The notes under the pieces are model-generated. The model ran no database searches. It was not told the DNA's origin and saw only the letters and a program-made list of their open reading frames with translations. From an uncultured Christensenellaceae bacterium (GTDB lineage Bacteria; Bacillota; Clostridia; Christensenellales; UBA3700): a DNA stretch of 45,796 nt. Positions 41,283 to 45,796 of the stretch are shown here, one piece after another. Location: the NCBI GenBank assembly GCA_910587685.1, contig CAJUMY010000013.1:1-45796 (forward strand), in the 5' to 3' direction. The position numbers and the translations under genes are program-made. The stretch's first letter is position 1, and the number at the start of each line of letters is the position of its first letter.

Positions 41283-41359
41283 CCGCCCTTAAGAAGGGCG
41301 GCATTTTAGCCCCTATAGTGCATCACGATTTTTGAAAGCGGCGTTTTCCACGTCGCTTT
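41283..41359 (+). other. Structured intergenic element of unknown type
   Basis: Two hairpins lie in a 450-bp gap. The first (41283-41301) is a perfect 8-bp stem CCGCCCTT / AAGGGCGG followed on the plus strand by CATTTTAG. The second (about 41335-41359) pairs AAAGCGGCG with CGTCGCTTT with one G-U only in plus-strand RNA. No plus-strand gene precedes them. They may be an orphan small RNA, a repeat element or remnants of a mobile sequence. The remaining AT-rich bases of the gap show nothing else. Confidence 0.4.
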
Positions 41360-41379
41360 GTTTCGACTAAAGTAGAACG

Positions 41380-41410
41380 GAATGAGTTCGATACAGTACC
41401 GAACTCATTC
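41380..41410. terminator. Inverted repeat after the BspA-like gene
   Basis: A perfect 11-bp stem GAATGAGTTCG / CGAACTCATTC with a 9-nt centre, 100 bp past the stop of the BspA-like gene. The flanking T-tracts are modest, so termination is likely but not certain. Confidence 0.55.
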
Positions 41411-41510
41411 GCAAATAATTTATTTATTTAATTTGTCCAACTTTTGAAGTTCATAGAGCAAAATGCTATGAACGCTTGATAAATATAAAACTATAATTTT
41501 TCTATGCGGT

Positions 41511-44500
41511 TCAACCTTTGAGTATATCGCCGTCGACGCAATGAACGGTGTAGTTTCCGCAATTCCAATCCCATTTGGATTTTTTCTCAATAGAATCCCA
41601 CTCTTCCTTTGTTCCTTTATAATAAATATCCGACAGCTCGGCGCATCCGGAGAACGCAAAGCCGTTTATATTTTTTACACCCTTCCCTATAGTTACGCTT
41701 GTTAAACTAATGCAACTCATGAACGCACTATTGCCGATACTCGTTACGCCGTCGCCTATTATTACGCTTGTTAAGCTACCGCACATGTAGAACGCGTTAT
41801 TCTCTATACTCGTTATGCCGTTGCCTATTATTACGCTCGTCAGGCTACTGCAACCGTAGAACGTCAAACCATTAATAATACCTGTTACGCTGTCGGGTAT
41901 AGTAATACTTGTTAAGCTACTGCAACCTCTAAACGCATCGTTACCTATACTCGTTACGCCTTCAGGTATAGTTATGCTCATTAGATCACTGCAATCATGG
42001 AACGCAGAAGCGCATATAAATTTAGTATCGCTATGGATATTGCAGCTAGTAATATCGGCATCTACAGCTTTAACGAGTACTAAATAAGGATTAGTATCTT
42101 TACCGAGATACAATGCATTGTCGTATGTATTGTACTTTAAGCTCAAGCAACCTTCGAATGCGGAAGCAATACTCGTTACACTCTCAGGTATAGTTATATT
42201 CGTTAAATTGATGCAATAAGAAAATGCCTCTTCGCCGATAACAGTTACTGTATCAGGTATGTTTACGCTCATTAAGTTAAAGCAAGACATAAATGCGCCT
42301 TCTCCAATAATAGTAACTTTATCCGGTATCTTGACACTTGTTAAACTAATGCAGTACGTGAAAGTATATTCGCCGATACTCTCCATATTATTAGGTAAAG
42401 TGACACTCGTTAAACCAAGGCATGCATTGAATAGAGCGTCGCCGATACTTGTTACGCTTTCGGGGATCTCTATATTGACCAAAGCGTAACAAGCGCCAAA
42501 CGCTTGTTCTCCAATGCTTTTTACGCTGTTAGGTATATTTACGTGTTTTAACAAAAGGCACGATTCAAAAGCAAAAGCGCCTATACCCGTTACACCGTCG
42601 GGTATAGTTACGCTCGTTAAATCATAATAATCGCTGAATGCAGAAGCGCCGATAGCATATGATCTGCCGTTATATGTTTCGGGTAGTATTAATTCCGATG
42701 AAGTTCCGTCATATCCTATAAGATATGCATTTCCGTCCTTATCTTCGATAAATTTATATCCGTCTTTTGTAATACTTATCATACTGTCTTCATCAGTCGC
42801 CGTATGTATTACTTCAGCGTAATATCCTACGCTCCCGTTATCTCCCGAACCTGCTACTATATCAAGCGATGAGAGGTTATATACCTCTATGAGTCTATAG
42901 CAAAAAGAGAATGCATTATCGCCGATACTTGTGACTCCTTTAGGTATCGTTACGCTTGTTATGCGATTGCGACCTTCAAACGCGGATTCTTTAATAGCAT
43001 ATGATCTGCCGTTATACGTTTCGGGTAATACCAATTTCGATGAAGTTCCGTCATATCCTATAAGATATGCATTTCCTTCTTTATCTTCGATAAACTTATA
43101 TCCGTCTTCGGTAATACTTATTATACTGTCTTCATCAGCCGCCGTATGTATTGCTTTAGCGTAATATCCTACGCTTCCGTTATCTTCCGATCCTGCTACT
43201 ATATCAAGCGATGAGAGGTTATATACCTCTACGAGTTTATTGCAATAAAAGAATGCGGAATCGCCGATAATTGTGACTCCTTTAGGTATCGTTACGCTTG
43301 TTAAGCTATCGCAATGGCTGAACGCACTATCGCCGATACTCGTTACGCCGTCGGGTATATTTACGCTTGTTAATTCTTCGCAGCCCTCAAATACACGATT
43401 TTCTATACGCGTTACATTTTTCGGTATATTTATGTCCGTTAAGTTCATGCAACCCGAGAATGCAGAAGAACCGATATTCGTTACGCTGTCGGGTATGGTT
43501 ACACTCTTTAATCTAAAGCATTTTTCAAACGCATCAGACCCAATAGTTTTTACGCCTTCCGATATAATTATACTGGTTAAATAGCGACAACCGTAAAAAG
43601 CATAATCGCCGATACTCGTTACACTGTCGGGTATGTATAATTCATCGACTAACTCTTCGCCGTTAATGTATAGAATTCTCGGAATCTCATCATTCGACAT
43701 TAAACTGCAAAGACCGCTAATACCGCACCAGCTCGCTATATCGCCTTTATAATATACGTTAACCAAGCCTCTGCACTCATTGAACGCATTTTCGCCGATA
43801 CTTATCACACTGTCGGGTATCGTTATAGAATATATTCTATAGTAGCTTGCAAAAGCATTGTCGCCGATAGCCGTTACAGGTTTATTGTTATACATATCAC
43901 GTATAACGATATTTCTATCGGTTGCCGTACCTATGCCCGATACATAATAGCTCGCGCCGTCGCTATTGAGCGCATATTCCAATCCCTCTGTCCAGTTCGT
44001 AAAACCGCAGATACATTCATCGTTTGAAAGATCGTGCTCGGCTTTTCCGCTGATTTCCTCAGTATGCTCACAAGTTGCCTCGTGCCAATGGTAAGTCCCG
44101 TCATGCGTCCATTCCTCGCTAAAGCTATGCCCCGTTGCGGGAATTTCCTCCGTCTTGGTTTTTCCGCATAAACAAGTGTATTCTTGCTCGCCCTTTTCCA
44201 AGCACGTCGGTTTCTTTAATATTCTGCCTGCGACCCAACTATGTTCGGCTTTTTCGCTTATCTCGCCGGTATGCTCGCAAGTTGCTGCATGCCAATGATA
44301 GGTATCGTCATTAGTCCACTCTGTTGAGAACGTGTGAACGTGAAAGGTTTGCTCTTCCGTATATTCGCACTCGGAGCAAACTCTCTTCTTGATCCCGTCT
44401 TCTTCGCCTTGCGGTTCCCGTACGGTCATCCACTCGCCGAAGGTATGCGTAGCGTAACCATTTTTCTCGTCGCAACCGCTACAGCTATGCCAATGGTGAG

Positions 44501-44624
44501 TCTCATTGCTCGTCCACTCGGCAGAGAACGCGTGCTCGGTATGTTTATCGCACGCAACAGCTACGCACAGCGTCACGATCAGAAAAATCAACGCAAAAGC
44601 AAGTAATAAGTGTTTCTTCCTCAT
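41511..44624 (-). CDS. BspA-like leucine-rich-repeat lipoprotein
   Basis: A 1037-residue surface protein. The N-terminus is a signal sequence (HLLLAFALIFLIVTLCVAVAC) ending in a probable lipobox cysteine. Residues about 28-210 hold three to four modules with HxFSxEWTxxxTYHWHxATCEH patterns rich in His and Cys. From about 235 to 1025 there are many 23-residue LRR_5 repeats of the form LTSVTIPDGVTSIGDSAF. Two insertions beginning NLSSLDIVAGS interrupt the repeats and are copies of each other. The protein ends in YYKGTKEEWDSIEKKSKWDW. Such proteins mediate adhesion or host contact. The gene faces a divergent XRE regulator. Confidence 0.9.
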   Translation of the reverse strand: MRKKHLLLAFALIFLIVTLCVAVACDKHTEHAFSAEWTSNETHHWHSCSGCDEKNGYATHTFGEWMTVREPQGEEDGIKKRVCSECEYTEEQTFHVHTFSTEWTNDDTYHWHAATCEHTGEISEKAEHSWVAGRILKKPTCLEKGEQEYTCLCGKTKTEEIPATGHSFSEEWTHDGTYHWHEATCEHTEEISGKAEHDLSNDECICGFTNWTEGLEYALNSDGASYYVSGIGTATDRNIVIRDMYNNKPVTAIGDNAFASYYRIYSITIPDSVISIGENAFNECRGLVNVYYKGDIASWCGISGLCSLMSNDEIPRILYINGEELVDELYIPDSVTSIGDYAFYGCRYLTSIIISEGVKTIGSDAFEKCFRLKSVTIPDSVTNIGSSAFSGCMNLTDINIPKNVTRIENRVFEGCEELTSVNIPDGVTSIGDSAFSHCDSLTSVTIPKGVTIIGDSAFFYCNKLVEVYNLSSLDIVAGSEDNGSVGYYAKAIHTAADEDSIISITEDGYKFIEDKEGNAYLIGYDGTSSKLVLPETYNGRSYAIKESAFEGRNRITSVTIPKGVTSIGDNAFSFCYRLIEVYNLSSLDIVAGSGDNGSVGYYAEVIHTATDEDSMISITKDGYKFIEDKDGNAYLIGYDGTSSELILPETYNGRSYAIGASAFSDYYDLTSVTIPDGVTGIGAFAFESCLLLKHVNIPNSVKSIGEQAFGACYALVNIEIPESVTSIGDALFNACLGLTSVTLPNNMESIGEYTFTYCISLTSVKIPDKVTIIGEGAFMSCFNLMSVNIPDTVTVIGEEAFSYCINLTNITIPESVTSIASAFEGCLSLKYNTYDNALYLGKDTNPYLVLVKAVDADITSCNIHSDTKFICASAFHDCSDLMSITIPEGVTSIGNDAFRGCSSLTSITIPDSVTGIINGLTFYGCSSLTSVIIGNGITSIENNAFYMCGSLTSVIIGDGVTSIGNSAFMSCISLTSVTIGKGVKNINGFAFSGCAELSDIYYKGTKEEWDSIEKKSKWDWNCGNYTVHCVDGDILKG
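42651..43334 (-). repeat. Tandem 342-bp duplication inside the BspA-like gene
   Basis: Segments such as GCATATGATCTGCCGTTATA occur 342 bp apart (about 42654 and 42996). The proteins YKFIEDKEGNAYLIGYDGTS and YKFIEDKDGNAYLIGYDGTS are matching copies. The unit of 114 codons keeps the reading frame. Exact edges are approximate. Confidence 0.8.
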
Positions 44625-44852
44625 AGTTTTTCTCCTTTTGTAGTTTGTTGTTATGGTATTTGATTTTTTCGTTTATTCTTTGTCTTCTTGTTTCTTAACT
44701 TTTTCTTATTTTTCTTTTGTTTGCCGTATATTTAGTAGGTAAACCGCAAAGCAACGATCCATATAAATTTTCGTCATTATCGACTGTGATTCGATTTCGT
44801 TATCATGAATAATTTGACGAAAATCGCAAATAACTTTTACGCAAAACTGTAA

Positions 44853-44905
44853 ATCACAAAATTATTATACATCATAAAATGATGTATGGCAAGCATTTTT
44901 GTGAT
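44853..44905. promoter_or_regulatory. Nested palindromes, probable regulator operator
   Basis: Inner arms ATACATCA / TGATGTAT (44867-44887, 5-bp centre) lie within outer arms ATCACAAAA / TTTTGTGAT (44853-44861 and 44897-44905). A third TGATGTA half-site is at 44902-44908. The inner repeat sits in the spacer of the minus-strand promoter. Binding by the adjacent XRE protein is inferred. Confidence 0.6.
44864..44892 (-). promoter_or_regulatory. Promoter facing the BspA-like gene
   Basis: The minus strand reads TTGCCA (44892-44887), a 17-bp spacer and perfect TATAAT (44869-44864). The spacer is made of the inner palindrome. Transcription would begin near 44857 and run through a 230-nt leader to the BspA-like start at 44624. 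The rest of that leader (44625-44850) has no gene. Confidence 0.65.
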
Positions 44906-44926
44906 GTAAAAGGGTAATATTATTAA

Positions 44927-45157
44927 ATGATAATGAAAAATGAAAGAACAGCTAAAATTGTCGGAGAAAGACTTAAGGAAGCGCGCAAAACAGCGGGATA
45001 TACTCAAGCAAAAGTCGCTGAAATAATGTATATGACTCAGCAACAGTACAGTCGTTTTGAAAACGGAGTATTTGAGCTCAATTACGACCAAATAATAAAG
45101 TTATGTCAACTACTCGATATAACTGCCGACTATCTGTTCGGTTTATGCGAAATCTAA
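44927..45157 (+). CDS. XRE-family HTH transcriptional regulator
   Basis: A 76-residue single-domain DNA-binding protein of the Cro/C1 type. The helix-turn-helix (about 15-70) is GERLKEARKTAGYTQAKVAE, then MTQQQYSRFENGVFELNYDQ, then LCQLLDITADYLFGL. No ligand-binding or oligomerisation domain is present. Candidate starts are ATG at 44927 or 44933; AAAAGGG lies 13-19 bp upstream, so the ribosome binding site is unusual. It is divergent from the BspA-like gene and probably controls that promoter and its own. Confidence 0.9.
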   Translation: MIMKNERTAKIVGERLKEARKTAGYTQAKVAEIMYMTQQQYSRFENGVFELNYDQIIKLCQLLDITADYLFGLCEI

Positions 45158-45236
45158 TAGTTAAATAAGATCAAATAAAAAACAGCATTAGAATTGTAAC
45201 CTCTGTAGATAGCAAATAGATATTTTGAAAACACAA

Positions 45237-45274
45237 AAAGCGCGCTTTTCGCTTTGACGAAATACACGCGCTTT
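45237..45274 (-). terminator. Terminator of the DUF4926-like gene
   Basis: Arms AAAGCGCG / CGCGCTTT, with an inner TTTCG/CGAAA pairing. The minus strand continues into TTTTTGTGTTTTC. It lies 53 bp beyond the stop at 45327. Confidence 0.7.
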
Positions 45275-45326
45275 CCTTTTGTCGTTTTCTTTTTTAATTG
45301 CTTTGCCTATCGACAACGGCTCATAA

Positions 45327-45656
45327 TCAAGAATTATAATCGTACGGGATCTTATTCTTTCTTTTGCCTTTTAGGTTCAATATATATCCGTCCTCTACCT
45401 TACACCACCACTCGGGATTACGCGCAGGCAAATCTTCAAGTATATCTTCGTCGCTGATATCAGAACTTCTTACTACTTCCAAATCGCCGACAAATATCTC
45501 GCTCATTGCATAATCCCTACCGTATTCATCGCTAAAGACAACTTCATATTTATTAGACCTTAATTCCGACATAATAATAGTTCCGACATCGCCCTTTTTT
45601 ACTCCTTCGCTTTCGTATTTGTCTGTCAAAACCTTTACATCATCTAACCATTTCAT
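45327..45656 (-). CDS. DUF4926-like small protein
   Basis: A 109-residue protein. The first 65 residues follow the DUF4926 pattern of a small beta-barrel: LDDVKVLTDKYESEGVKKGD, then VGTII and YEVVFSDEYGRDYAM. The C-terminal half is acidic and then basic (LKGKRKNKIPYDYNS). DUF4926 proteins occur in accessory gene sets and have no defined biochemical role. A second gene with the same C-terminus starts to appear at the window edge, so this is a tandem family. Preceded by AAGGAGGAAA, a good ribosome binding site. Confidence 0.65.
   Translation of the reverse strand: MKWLDDVKVLTDKYESEGVKKGDVGTIIMSELRSNKYEVVFSDEYGRDYAMSEIFVGDLEVVRSSDISDEDILEDLPARNPEWWCKVEDGYILNLKGKRKNKIPYDYNS
45331..45400. repeat. 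70-bp direct repeat, copy 1
   Basis: Matches 45727-45796 with a single difference (C versus A at position 14 of the repeat). It covers the 3' ends of the two tandem DUF4926-like genes, indicating a recent duplication or gene conversion. Confidence 0.9.
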
Positions 45657-45722
45657 ATATTTTCCTCCTTGATCTTTTAATGTTTATTGTTTATTGCGTT
45701 CGCTGCAATAACGATTCATACA

Positions 45723-45796
45723 TCAGGAATTATAATCGTAAGGGATCTTATTCTTTCTTTTGCCTTTTAGGTTCAATATATATCCGTCCTCTACCT
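45723..45796 (-). CDS. Second DUF4926-like gene, C-terminal fragment
   Basis: TGA at 45725-45723, then an open frame to the window edge encoding a peptide that ends LNLKGKRKNKIPYDYNS. This is identical at the protein level to the end of the gene at 45327. The gene is cut by the window boundary. The two copies are 396 bp apart. Confidence 0.7.
   Translation of the reverse strand, partial: VEDGYILNLKGKRKNKIPYDYNS
45727..45796. repeat. 70-bp direct repeat, copy 2
   Basis: Second copy of the 45331-45400 repeat. It may continue past the window end. Confidence 0.9.

Noticed and set aside
44837..45091. An 84-codon minus-strand frame opposite the XRE gene
   Set aside because: Antisense to a clear HTH protein, low-complexity Phe/Ser/Ile/His composition and no ribosome binding site.
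1..45796. CRISPR arrays, insertion sequences, rRNA, integrase or attachment sites
   Set aside because: No regularly spaced repeat series, transposase-like protein or rRNA-like stretch was recognised. The direct repeats seen are explained by the twin RNAs, the LRR gene and the DUF4926-like pair.

Overview
The window comes from an anaerobic, low-to-mid GC Bacillota genome, most likely an uncultured gut-type Clostridia member. The evidence is a clostridial-style S10/spc/alpha ribosomal supercluster, zinc-ribbon forms of S14, L36 and S4, a single-chain pyruvate:ferredoxin oxidoreductase, formate-tetrahydrofolate ligase, a group II ECF transporter module, a BspA-like leucine-rich-repeat surface protein and strong AGGAGG-type ribosome binding sites. 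No tRNA, rRNA, CRISPR array or insertion sequence was recognised. Species cannot be named from the sequence alone.

Layout. 1-1923: the 5' end of a HisC-like aminotransferase, a DUF2461 protein, a 59-aa DUF3006-like protein and a GNAT acetyltransferase, all on the minus strand. 2091-18275: the ribosomal supercluster on the minus strand, read from rpsJ down to rplQ, with secY, adk, map, a KOW protein, infA and rpmJ in the middle. It has a consensus promoter and structured leader before rpsJ, and a second promoter with a well-paired leader in an unusually wide rpmJ-rpsM gap. 18745-22850: a DUF1858 redox protein, an AEC permease, a plus-strand PRC-barrel protein, an unrecognised 37-aa CxxC protein and an M1-type metallopeptidase lipoprotein. 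22943-23431: two tandem, related, very probably non-coding minus-strand RNA genes. 23519-29409: trxB, then the conserved ecfA1-ecfA2-ecfT-truA-rplM-rpsI block. 29666-33384: a plus-strand monocistronic nifJ with its own promoter, UTR and terminator. 33496-41053: a hypothetical protein, a leaderless hypoxanthine-DNA glycosylase, a two-gene unit of a ProB-like kinase and a shikimate-kinase-like pseudoenzyme, a membrane-anchored ComEC-type metallo-beta-lactamase-fold protein, then fhs-glnS. 41283-45796: a structured intergenic region, the BspA-like lipoprotein with an internal 342-bp duplication, a divergent XRE regulator separated from it by nested palindromes, and a tandem pair of DUF4926-like genes, the second cut by the window edge.

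The most novel item is the twin RNA locus at 22943-23431. Each copy has a consensus promoter, an identically placed GATAAAGA at the predicted start, a shared 32-nt block containing CCCCC, and a terminator hairpin that pairs fully only in the minus-strand transcript because of G-U pairs. The shared block is the exact complement of a Shine-Dalgarno plus AUG start region, so these look like anti-Shine-Dalgarno regulatory RNAs with a very long common seed. Second in interest are the kinase/pseudokinase pair at 34871-36221, the G-U-supported leader of the alpha operon, and the palindromes embedded in the promoter facing the BspA-like gene.
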